Shown piece after piece: positions 35,471 through 42,915 of a stretch of DNA of 64,000 bases. The first letter of the stretch is position 1, and the number at the start of each line of letters is the position of its first letter. Origin of the DNA: Labilibaculum euxinicum (GTDB lineage Bacteria; Bacteroidota; Bacteroidia; Bacteroidales; Marinifilaceae); NCBI RefSeq assembly GCF_009795715.1, contig NZ_WTCR01000003.1, forward strand, positions 372,001 through 436,000. Direction: 5' to 3'. Both the position numbers and the translations under genes were made by a program. The notes beneath the pieces are model-generated. The model was not told where the DNA came from. It did not search any database and saw only the letters and a program-made list of their open reading frames with translations.

Positions 35471-37030
35471 ATGAAAAATGCAATAGGAGTTGAAATTCCT
35501 GAATATATAGAAGGCCTTGGGAAACTTGAACCTTTCCAGGGAGTTTGGAAAAGTATTATTGAAGACGAAGTTCCATCAACCAATATTTCCAGAACACTTA
35601 AGGCTAAAAAACCTCATGTTTCCAAACTTTGTAAAAATCTGGAAGAGGCTGTCAAAAGATGTAAACCTTTTGATGGAATGACTGTTACTTGTCATCATCA
35701 TTTAAGAGGTGGAGATGGCGTGCTGATGCAGACCATTAAAATACTTGATGAGATGGGCATTAAGGATATCACCTTGGCGTCCTCATCACTTACATCAGCT
35801 CATGATGGTTTGGTTTCTTATGTTGAAAAAGGAATGATTACCAGAATCTTTACATCAGGTATCAGAGGTGCATTGGGAGATGCAATATCGGTTGGAAAAT
35901 TAAAATATCCGGCAATTATTCACTCTCACGGTGGTCGTGTACGTGATTTTTTAACAGGAAGAATTAAGCCTGATTTGTCGGTTTTAGCAGCATCTGCAGC
36001 TGATGAAGAAGGAAACGCAACAGGTGCTCATGGTCCATCAGCGTTTGGATCAATGGGATACGCAGATATTGATGCCCGGTATTCTCGTAATGTAATTATT
36101 GTTACAGATAATTTGGTCGAATATCCTTGTGTACCTTGTACTGTACGTCAACATTTTATCGATTATGTGGTGAAAGTGGATAGTATTGGTGATGCAACAA
36201 AAATTGCGTCCGGAACTACCCGTATTACCAATTCACCAATGGATTTACGTATTGCCCGAATTGCAGCAACAGTAATTGAACATTCTGGTTTGTTCAAAAA
36301 TGGAATGTCGTTTCAGGTAGGTGCAGGTGGAGCTTCTTTGGCGGTGGCCAAATTTCTTCGCGAAGATATGAAGCGAAAAAATATAATTGGTAGCTTCATG
36401 ATTGGAGGGGTAACTTCCTATGGTGTTGATATGTTGAATGAAGGGTTATTTCATTCTATTTTTGATGTGCAGTCTTTCGATGCTGCAGTTAGTTCTTCGG
36501 TTTTGAATAATCCAAATCATATCGAAATTTCGTGTGATCAATATGCGAATCCCAATAACTGCGGATCTATGACCAATAAGTTGGATGTGGTTGTTTTGGG
36601 TGCACTCGAAGTGGATGTTGATTTCAATGTAAATGTAATTACAGGTTCTTCAGGAGAAATAAGAGGTGCATCCGGAGGACACTCTGATACCGCATCCGGA
36701 GCGAACTTAACAGTTGTTGTTTGTCCGGCATTTCGTGGTCGGTTACCCATTGTAAAAGATCGTGTTCACACTGTTGTTACTCCTGGCGAAAGTGTTGATG
36801 TAATTGTAACAGAGAGAGGTGTATGTGTTAATCCAGCGAAACCAAATTTGGCCGCGAAACTTAAAGAAGCCGGGGTGCAAGTGGTTGATATTCGTGACTT
36901 GAAAGAGGAAGTGGAGAAAATGACTGGTGTACCTGCCGAAAAGAAATTGGGAGATCAGATTGTAGGCTTGGTTGAATATCGCGACGGGACTATTATTGAT
37001 GTAATTTATAATGTAAAGAATCTCTCATAA
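35471..37030 (+). CDS. citF: Citrate lyase alpha subunit (citrate CoA/ACP-transferase)
   Basis: Transfers the ACP from acetyl-ACP to citrate to form citryl-ACP. The product (519 aa from the ATG chosen here) shows VGAGGASLAVAKFL, DGMTVTCHHHLRGGDG, ITGSSGEIRGASGGHSDT and VDVIVTERGVCVNP, all typical of CitF. An upstream TTG at 35450 is in frame, but the ATG at 35471 gives MKNAIGVEIPEYIEG, the usual family start. It lies 30 nt after citE. No frameshift or missing core motif is seen. Confidence 0.95.
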   Translation: MKNAIGVEIPEYIEGLGKLEPFQGVWKSIIEDEVPSTNISRTLKAKKPHVSKLCKNLEEAVKRCKPFDGMTVTCHHHLRGGDGVLMQTIKILDEMGIKDITLASSSLTSAHDGLVSYVEKGMITRIFTSGIRGALGDAISVGKLKYPAIIHSHGGRVRDFLTGRIKPDLSVLAASAADEEGNATGAHGPSAFGSMGYADIDARYSRNVIIVTDNLVEYPCVPCTVRQHFIDYVVKVDSIGDATKIASGTTRITNSPMDLRIARIAATVIEHSGLFKNGMSFQVGAGGASLAVAKFLREDMKRKNIIGSFMIGGVTSYGVDMLNEGLFHSIFDVQSFDAAVSSSVLNNPNHIEISCDQYANPNNCGSMTNKLDVVVLGALEVDVDFNVNVITGSSGEIRGASGGHSDTASGANLTVVVCPAFRGRLPIVKDRVHTVVTPGESVDVIVTERGVCVNPAKPNLAAKLKEAGVQVVDIRDLKEEVEKMTGVPAEKKLGDQIVGLVEYRDGTIIDVIYNVKNLS

Positions 37031-37060
37031 GCTGAGGCCGATTTATATAAATGAAATATG

Positions 37061-37095
37061 ATACACCCTACTTGTTTTAAGCATTTAGGGTGTAT
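37061..37095 (+). promoter_or_regulatory. Intercistronic hairpin between citF and citXG
   Basis: A perfect 10-bp stem ATACACCCTA/TAGGGTGTAT (37061-37070 with 37086-37095) with a 15-nt loop. No T-run follows. It lies 23 nt before the preferred citXG start and could set the ratio of structural subunits to maturation enzyme by processing or partial attenuation. Confidence 0.6.
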
Positions 37096-37117
37096 TTGTA
37101 AACAGGAAGTAGACAAA

Positions 37118-38530
37118 ATGGAGAAAGTCGTAAGAGAAATTTTGGAGGCTAAAGAAATTCGGTCAAAAGAGAGACAGAAGTTTGCTGAGTTAGGAGATAT
37201 TTCACTAAGTCTGACTCTTAATATTCCAGGTGTTCCAAAATCGAATTATCAGATCAAATTGTTTTTCTCAGAATGTTTGTCTGATCTGAAACGATTTTTA
37301 CTTTCTCATCGGATTATTATTGAGGAAAAAAGAGAAATTATTCGTCCTGATGCAGCAGGAGATTTTTATTTAGTCCCTGTTTCAGGCAATGAAATTTCAG
37401 CAGCAACGATAAAAGAGATTGCAGAGCTTTATGAAAAGGAGCATTCTTTAGGTAGACTTTTGGACGTTGATATTACTGATGAAAAAGGAAATCCGGTTTC
37501 ATCGGGAAAAGCCAAGAAATGTTATTTTTGTAATGAGCACCCTGCTGTGTTTTGCATGAGAAGGCAAACTCACAAATATGGAGAAATGAGAACTGTTATC
37601 GAGAAAGATATATCCCGGTTTTTACAGGAAAGAAGGAAAATAAGGGTTTGTAAAGATTTGTCTGCATTTGCTTTAAAAGCACTTCTTCATGAAGTATCTC
37701 TTTCTCCAAAACCGGGTTTGGTCGATCGTTTTTCGAACGGATCTCATTCGGATATGGACTTTTCAACATTTTTAAATTCAAGTGCTGTCTTGTCTGTCTA
37801 TTTTAAAGAAATAGCTGAATATGGTTATTCTTATTCGTCTGCAAATATAAAAGATGCTCTGCCAAAATTGAGACAAATAGGTTTGCAAATGGAAGAGGAT
37901 ATGTATTGCGAAACTTGTGGGGTGAATACTCATAAAGGTGCCATTTTTTTGTTGGGATTTTCATTGTTTGTGAGTGCCAATCAAATAAAAAACCGGAATT
38001 TTTCGTATGATTCATTTGTTAATCAAATAAAGGAATTAAACGGCAGTTTAGTTGAGAATGAGTTGGGGAAGAAGCTTTATAGCAGCAAAAAAACACATGG
38101 AGAAGAGTGTTTTGAGAAGTTTGGTGATAAGGGGAAAGGAATTAGAGGCGAAATTCAATCCGGATTACCTTGTGTTTTCAATCATGCAATTCCTGTTTTG
38201 AGTTCTCATTTCGATAAAATGGATGCAGTAAAAGATGCAATTATTCATGAAGGATTAAAACAAACACTTTTAGTTTTAATTGCACACAATTACGACAGCA
38301 ATATTTTATATCGTAAAGGAGAAAAAGTTCTTAATGAATTACAGGATATTTCACAACAGGCTTTTACTCTTTTTGGAACTCAATATTTTAATTCAAAGTA
38401 TCAGGATTTATTGGATTATTGTAATGAGAATCGGATATCTCCGGGTGGTTCTGCCGATTTGCTTGCTGTTGCATTCTTTACATATATGGTGAATAAAAAG
38501 TACAATTGGAAAGTATTCAATACAAATTGA
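37118..38530 (+). CDS. citXG: CitX-CitG fusion: citrate lyase prosthetic group transferase and synthase
   Basis: Bifunctional maturation enzyme. The N-terminal part (about 1-165) is CitX, holo-ACP synthase/phosphoribosyl-dephospho-CoA transferase: GRLLDVDITDEKGNPVSS and a Cys/His segment KKCYFCNEHPAVFCMRRQTH. The C-terminal part (about 185-470) is CitG, triphosphoribosyl-dephospho-CoA synthase: ALLHEVSLSPKPGLVDRFSNGSHSDMD, GVNTHKGAIFLLG, RGEIQSGLPCVF and RISPGGSADLLAV. The frame is open from 37058, but those extra 20 residues overlap the intercistronic hairpin and contain no family sequence, while the ATG at 37118 follows a GGAAG. Fused CitXG proteins are known elsewhere. Confidence 0.92.
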   Translation: MEKVVREILEAKEIRSKERQKFAELGDISLSLTLNIPGVPKSNYQIKLFFSECLSDLKRFLLSHRIIIEEKREIIRPDAAGDFYLVPVSGNEISAATIKEIAELYEKEHSLGRLLDVDITDEKGNPVSSGKAKKCYFCNEHPAVFCMRRQTHKYGEMRTVIEKDISRFLQERRKIRVCKDLSAFALKALLHEVSLSPKPGLVDRFSNGSHSDMDFSTFLNSSAVLSVYFKEIAEYGYSYSSANIKDALPKLRQIGLQMEEDMYCETCGVNTHKGAIFLLGFSLFVSANQIKNRNFSYDSFVNQIKELNGSLVENELGKKLYSSKKTHGEECFEKFGDKGKGIRGEIQSGLPCVFNHAIPVLSSHFDKMDAVKDAIIHEGLKQTLLVLIAHNYDSNILYRKGEKVLNELQDISQQAFTLFGTQYFNSKYQDLLDYCNENRISPGGSADLLAVAFFTYMVNKKYNWKVFNTN

Positions 38531-38619
38531 AAATGAATAATAAAACAACATTTGTCATGCTTTCATAGATATTGAGCACCTTTCATAACATATAGAATTA
38601 GAGGGGTATTTTCTGTGAA

Positions 38620-39762
38620 ATGCATATTATTGAGTGCGGAAATGAAAAGAAAATATTTACACAAAACAATACTAAACAACGAATAAGGATGGGAGTTGAG
38701 AATACAGATTATAGGGAAGAGTCTTTAGATCTAAACAATCCCTTTGATATAAAGCTGGTCTCAGAATTTCTGGAGCCATTGGGTTTTGAGTTCGATTCTA
38801 TAGACGTTGATTACACCATGATTCTTTATAATTTGAATCAGGAGGTAATAGGAACCGGGTCGTATAAAGGAAGAGTACTTAAATATGTTGCAGTTTCTCC
38901 TAAATTTAGAGAAGGAGCCGCTTTTGCGCAAATTGTAACACATTTAATTGAATTGGTTATTAATGAGCACAAACACATTTTTGTTTACACGAAGCCTCGT
39001 AATTTAGAGGTTTTTAAAGGATTGGGATTTACCGAAATTGCAACTGCAGAGCCATTGTTCTCTGTTTTGGAATTTGGATATGAGAATATCAAAACATATC
39101 AGGACTATTTGCGGTCAATAAAAAAGGATGTAACTTTTGGTGGCATCGCAGCCATAGTTGTAAATTGCAATCCTTTTACTAAAGGGCATAAATATCTGAT
39201 CGAAAAAGCTTGTGCGGAAAATAGAGTTGTATACTTGTTCGTAGTTGAAGAGGATCGTTCGTCATTTACTTTTGATATTAGATGGAGATTGATTCAGGAA
39301 GAATTGGGACATATTGAAAATCTGGTAATGGTGAAGGGGGGAGATTATGTAGTTTCAGGAACTATTTTTCCTTGTTATTTTTTGAAAGATGAGAAAGAAT
39401 GTGACATTGCGGCTAAACAAGCCGAATTGGATGTAGTCACTTTTTTGAATTATATTGTTCCAATTTTAAATATTAATAGAAGATACGTTGGAACTGAAAT
39501 GTATTCGCCGGTAACTGCGGCCTACAACGAAGCCATGATTAAATATTTACCGTCCAATGGCGTTGAAATTCTTGAGATACCAAGAATTACGCAAGGGAGT
39601 TCAGATAATTATATTTCGGCATTAAAAGTAAGAATCGCAATCCGTGAAGACAGACTGAATGAAGTCCTCGATTTTTTACCGGATTCAACAAAGAATTATC
39701 TGTTGTCGGAAGAATCTGCTGAGATTAGAGAGAAGATAAGAAATACAGTTACCAGACATTAA
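38620..39762 (+). CDS. citC: [Citrate (pro-3S)-lyase] ligase
   Basis: Activates citrate lyase by acetylating the thiol of the prosthetic arm with acetate and ATP. The 380-aa product has an N-terminal GNAT-like domain (VLKYVAVSPKFREGAAFAQIV, KGLGFTEI) and a C-terminal nucleotidyltransferase domain with the HxGH-type motif NPFTKGHKYLI, then VVEEDRSSFTFDIRW, RYVGTEMYSPVTAAYNE and ISALKVR. The start is uncertain: the ATG at 38689 (MGVENTDYREES) is closer to the length of other CitC proteins. Last gene of the operon, ended by a strong bidirectional terminator. Confidence 0.93.
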   Translation: MHIIECGNEKKIFTQNNTKQRIRMGVENTDYREESLDLNNPFDIKLVSEFLEPLGFEFDSIDVDYTMILYNLNQEVIGTGSYKGRVLKYVAVSPKFREGAAFAQIVTHLIELVINEHKHIFVYTKPRNLEVFKGLGFTEIATAEPLFSVLEFGYENIKTYQDYLRSIKKDVTFGGIAAIVVNCNPFTKGHKYLIEKACAENRVVYLFVVEEDRSSFTFDIRWRLIQEELGHIENLVMVKGGDYVVSGTIFPCYFLKDEKECDIAAKQAELDVVTFLNYIVPILNINRRYVGTEMYSPVTAAYNEAMIKYLPSNGVEILEIPRITQGSSDNYISALKVRIAIREDRLNEVLDFLPDSTKNYLLSEESAEIREKIRNTVTRH

Positions 39763-39766
39763 ACAG

Positions 39767-39798
39767 AAAAGCCGGATGGGTATCATCCGGCTTTTTTT
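39767..39798. terminator. Terminator after citC
   Basis: A 12-bp perfect stem AAAAGCCGGATG/CATCCGGCTTTT followed by TTTT; symmetrical A/T flanks let it serve the convergent SemiSWEET-like gene as well. Confidence 0.9.
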
Positions 39799-39810
39799 AA
39801 CTTTACAATA

Positions 39811-40128
39811 TTATAAACCTATTCGTTTTCGGATAATAGAAAGTGTGGTTGGTTTTGAATTGTAGGTGTATTTTGCGAATATCAGATAAAAAAGCAATAG
39901 TATATTAAATAAGTAGTTGAAGTACAGTGGTATATGGTAGTTGTTGCGGGCTACATCATCTATAAAAATATAGCATAAGGTAAAAACTTCACCCCAAAAC
40001 CACAGCCATAAAAACAACTCGTTTAGGTCATCTGTTTTTTTTGTCTTAAATGTGTGGATTACTTGTGGCAGAGCACAAATTGCGAAAAGAATGCTTCCCA
40101 TCCATCCAATAATTTCATTTGCTTGCAT
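39811..40128 (-). CDS. SemiSWEET/PQ-loop family membrane protein
   Basis: A 105-aa, three-helix membrane protein. The first helix carries the PQ-loop signature (GWMGSILFAICALPQVIHTFKTKK), followed by two more hydrophobic segments, the normal plan of a SemiSWEET half-transporter, which dimerises to carry sugars. The substrate is not deducible. It is convergent with citC, so co-regulation with citrate metabolism is not implied. The last 15 residues are basic and extend past the third helix. Confidence 0.75.
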   Translation of the reverse strand: MQANEIIGWMGSILFAICALPQVIHTFKTKKTDDLNELFLWLWFWGEVFTLCYIFIDDVARNNYHIPLYFNYLFNILLLFYLIFAKYTYNSKPTTLSIIRKRIGL

Positions 40129-40185
40129 GTCGTCGTATTTTCATGCAAAAATGAACAAAACAAAGGAGAAAAATAAGAAATCCGG

Positions 40186-41748
40186 CTAATTTCTTTGGAT
40201 TAACAACAAAGTGCGGTCATCATCAAATTTAGAGACATTGTAGATTTTGGTTAATTCCAATTCCACATCTTTAGGTTCAATAATTTCTTTTTCTTTGTTG
40301 TTGTCAAGAATGTAAAACATAGCTTCATCACCAATCATTTCACCGGTTCTGTCATTAACAGCTTCAGTGTAGCCATCGGTATAAAAGAATAGTTTATCGC
40401 CTTTGTTAAATTCATGAACCAGACTTCGGTATTTGCCTTCTTTTACAACCCCCAACAGTGTGCCTACAATATTTAATTGGGATATGTTTTTTTCTACTCC
40501 ATCATAAAGAAAAGGGCGAAGAGCTCCGGCCGAAGCAATACTAATTTTATTTGAAGAAGTACAAAGCGAGATGATACTTAGAGTTGTAAACACTTCTGTA
40601 AGCTGAATGTCTTTAAAAAGATACTCATTTATAATATCGAGAAATTTGCCCGGTGATTCAACAAAATCGAGTTCTTGTCGATTAACGAAAAAATTAATGG
40701 TACTTCGGATGTAGGCAATATAAGCTGGTACAAAGAACCAGGCATCCCATTTTTTACCCATTACATCACCCAAAATCAATATTTTTCTATTCTGATCCAC
40801 ATCGATAATCTCGTAATAATCACCTCCCGGTAATTTATCATAGGGCTGATGAAGAATTTGAATATTATAGTCACGTATTGTGTCTTGAAATTCATTTTCG
40901 AAACGAATAGGAGATCGTTTAGCTGCAGAGTTTAATGCGTTTAAGTATTTGTTTTTTAAATCATGCTCACGTTGAACATTTGAATTAATTTGGTGAATAA
41001 TCAGTTTTGGATTCAGATTTTTAAATAGAAAACCGCTTATTTTGGATTGCATTAGATTTTCCAGTTTGTCCATGTCGTCAGCATCAGAGACAAGAATGTT
41101 TATTGGAATATGATTCGAGACAATTTCCGTTATTTTATCTAAGATGGAGATCGCCCAATTGGCTTTATCATCAATAATTATGCCCCAGGTATTGGTGTCC
41201 TGCAAGGCCATGAAAAAATCGGTATCGGTATAAACGGCAGTAATATTTGTTTTAAGGTGCTTCCTGGGAAGAGGAAAAGGTTTTATTCTATTGGCACAAT
41301 AAATCAAGTTTCCTTTTTCAAAACTGATGTCATCTTTTCTCGCACCATCAAGAATATCTTTTCTTAAATAGGCTTTCTTCAAATGGGATTTGATCTTTGA
41401 GATAAAGATCTTTTGTTTGATTGGTTTGGTGATAAAATCATCCGCACCGTCATTCAGATTTTTAATCCATGTATCTTCCTCGTTGTTTCCAGAAAGGAAA
41501 ATAAAAGGAGTGTGTTGGTATTCAGGTGTCTGCCTAAGTCTTCTTACCAGTTCATTGCCATCCATTAATGGCATGTATAAATCTGAGATGATAAGATCGA
41601 AATGTTGACTTTTAGCCTGATCAATAGCCTCTTTCCCGTTTTTTGCAAGTGTTGTTTGGTAACCTAATCCTTTTAGAGTAAACTCAATGAATTTTAGGAT
41701 AACTACGTCATCATCAACAACCAGTATATTTGGCGAGACTTTTGCCAT
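40186..41748 (-). CDS. Response regulator with PP2C (SpoIIE/RsbU-type) phosphatase output
   Basis: A 520-aa signalling protein. An N-terminal receiver domain (about 7-125) has the acidic pocket VVDDD, phospho-acceptor Asp56 (LIISDLYMP) and a conserved Lys in ITKPIK. A middle region (about 145-280) looks like a second, degenerate receiver-type fold. The C-terminal SpoIIE/PP2C phosphatase (about 305-520) shows PGGDYYEIIDV, ILGDVMGKKWDAWFFVPAYI, LSIISLCTSSNKISIASAGALRPF, DKLFFYTDGYTEAVN and a final DDRTLLLIQ. It should dephosphorylate the STAS protein encoded 9 nt upstream in the same operon. Confidence 0.9.
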   Translation of the reverse strand: MAKVSPNILVVDDDVVILKFIEFTLKGLGYQTTLAKNGKEAIDQAKSQHFDLIISDLYMPLMDGNELVRRLRQTPEYQHTPFIFLSGNNEEDTWIKNLNDGADDFITKPIKQKIFISKIKSHLKKAYLRKDILDGARKDDISFEKGNLIYCANRIKPFPLPRKHLKTNITAVYTDTDFFMALQDTNTWGIIIDDKANWAISILDKITEIVSNHIPINILVSDADDMDKLENLMQSKISGFLFKNLNPKLIIHQINSNVQREHDLKNKYLNALNSAAKRSPIRFENEFQDTIRDYNIQILHQPYDKLPGGDYYEIIDVDQNRKILILGDVMGKKWDAWFFVPAYIAYIRSTINFFVNRQELDFVESPGKFLDIINEYLFKDIQLTEVFTTLSIISLCTSSNKISIASAGALRPFLYDGVEKNISQLNIVGTLLGVVKEGKYRSLVHEFNKGDKLFFYTDGYTEAVNDRTGEMIGDEAMFYILDNNKEKEIIEPKDVELELTKIYNVSKFDDDRTLLLIQRN

Positions 41749-41757
41749 ATCAGTATT

Positions 41758-42108
41758 TTATTCAACTGATGAAAAGCTGTTAACACATGCGGTTTGGTCT
41801 TGTAAAATATCAAAGATAGAATCCAACTGCATTAATTCTATCAGCTCCATCACATCTCTGTTGATATTGCAAAGTTTTATAAAACTTTTATGTTCTTTTG
41901 ATGTTTTAAGAGCCGATAAAAGTGCCCCAAAACCAGAACTGTCAATAAAGCTAATTTCTTCAAAATCAACAATTAATTTTGATTTAGGCTGAGACAAAAA
42001 TTCATTCATTTTTTCCTTCGCAATATTTGCATTTAAGGCATACAAACGATTGGTTTCTCCCAATTTCATTATTGTTATAGAGTTTAGCTGTTTGGTTTCA
42101 ATATTCAT
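41758..42108 (-). CDS. STAS-domain anti-sigma factor antagonist
   Basis: A 116-aa SpoIIAA/RsbV-like protein. The phosphorylation loop FIDSSGFGALLSALK (candidate Ser57 or Ser58) and the LCNINRDVMELIELMQLDSIFDI helix are typical. In partner switching, phosphorylation by an anti-sigma kinase blocks it and a PP2C phosphatase reactivates it; the PP2C is the next gene. No RsbW-like kinase is encoded in the window. Confidence 0.9.
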   Translation of the reverse strand: MNIETKQLNSITIMKLGETNRLYALNANIAKEKMNEFLSQPKSKLIVDFEEISFIDSSGFGALLSALKTSKEHKSFIKLCNINRDVMELIELMQLDSIFDILQDQTACVNSFSSVE

Positions 42109-42132
42109 AGCAGTAAAATATGGTTACAGTGA

Positions 42133-42588
42133 TTAAAGTTGTCCTAAGGTTTCTTTTAATTCTTTTATGGCTAAAGGACATTGTGATAAAAATTCCTCTA
42201 CTAATACAGGAATATTTACTAAATCAATGTCATTCATAGTTTCGTTTTTCACGTTAGTCCAGTTTTTTTCATCTTGAGGACTAAATTCAATCCTGTTTTC
42301 TCTCTTCAGCTGCAATTCAAACTTTAAATTTCCTTTTGAAAAATGCTCTAATTGTTCTAGACAATCACCTGAATTTTCCATTCCCATTGTTCGTACGGAT
42401 GATTTTGCCTTGTGAGCAATAGCGCCTAAATCCTGCCAGTTCCGAGCTTCAAAACTTCTTGATATTTCTTCTTCAAATTCAGGGATTTGTTCTAGAAAAA
42501 TATCAATCATTTCACTGATGATGTTTTTGTCATTTCCAGACATCTCCTTTAGATAGGAGAGATCTGTGATCATTTCACCTTGAGTCAT
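42133..42588 (-). CDS. Hpt-domain phosphotransfer protein
   Basis: A 151-aa helical protein with an Hpt four-helix bundle in its first 90 residues. His59 in IAHKAKSSVRTMGM is the expected phospho-accepting residue, matching the HxxKSS pattern. The C-terminal 60 residues hold no motif I recognise. It is the first gene of a three-gene operon with STAS and receiver-PP2C genes, so it probably passes phosphate to Asp56 of that receiver from a sensor kinase encoded elsewhere. Confidence 0.85.
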   Translation of the reverse strand: MTQGEMITDLSYLKEMSGNDKNIISEMIDIFLEQIPEFEEEISRSFEARNWQDLGAIAHKAKSSVRTMGMENSGDCLEQLEHFSKGNLKFELQLKRENRIEFSPQDEKNWTNVKNETMNDIDLVNIPVLVEEFLSQCPLAIKELKETLGQL

Positions 42589-42915
42589 TCTGTTGATATG
42601 AGCTTGTTCGATTTAACATTTGTTTGATTTTTTTTATAAATTCAACTTTTGTTTCGATAGAAATAATGCGCTGAATTTTGAGTAAAATCTTCATTGTCGC
42701 ATATGCAATAATACTAATTTATTTTCAATTTACCTATTGCTCCAGCTATTCAATTAGAGCTTAGTATCCTTGATTTTACTGATTGTTTGTTGATCGTAAT
42801 TTTTTAGGTTTGCTATTGTTTGCCCGATTAATAATTAGGATTAATCTCAACAAAAGATTTTTTTTTTCGTAATACTAATTTTTATTGAATTTATCTGAAC
42901 AAAATATCTAACTTA
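42589..42915. other. Divergent intergenic region
   Basis: A 327-bp gap between hpt (minus) and the TPR-PD40 gene (plus). Apart from the plus-strand promoter listed separately I see no gene or structured element. Confidence 0.5.
42783..42812 (+). promoter_or_regulatory. Bacteroidota-type promoter for the TPR-PD40 gene
   Basis: TTG at 42783-42785 (-33), 19-bp spacer, and TAGGTTTG at 42805-42812 (-7), matching the phylum consensus TTG-N19-TAnnTTTG. It lies about 100 nt upstream of the start codon. Confidence 0.65.

Noticed and set aside
37058-37117. N-terminal extension of citXG
   Set aside because: The 20 extra codons lie across a perfect 10-bp hairpin and have no CitX similarity; the ATG at 37118 follows a GGAAG.
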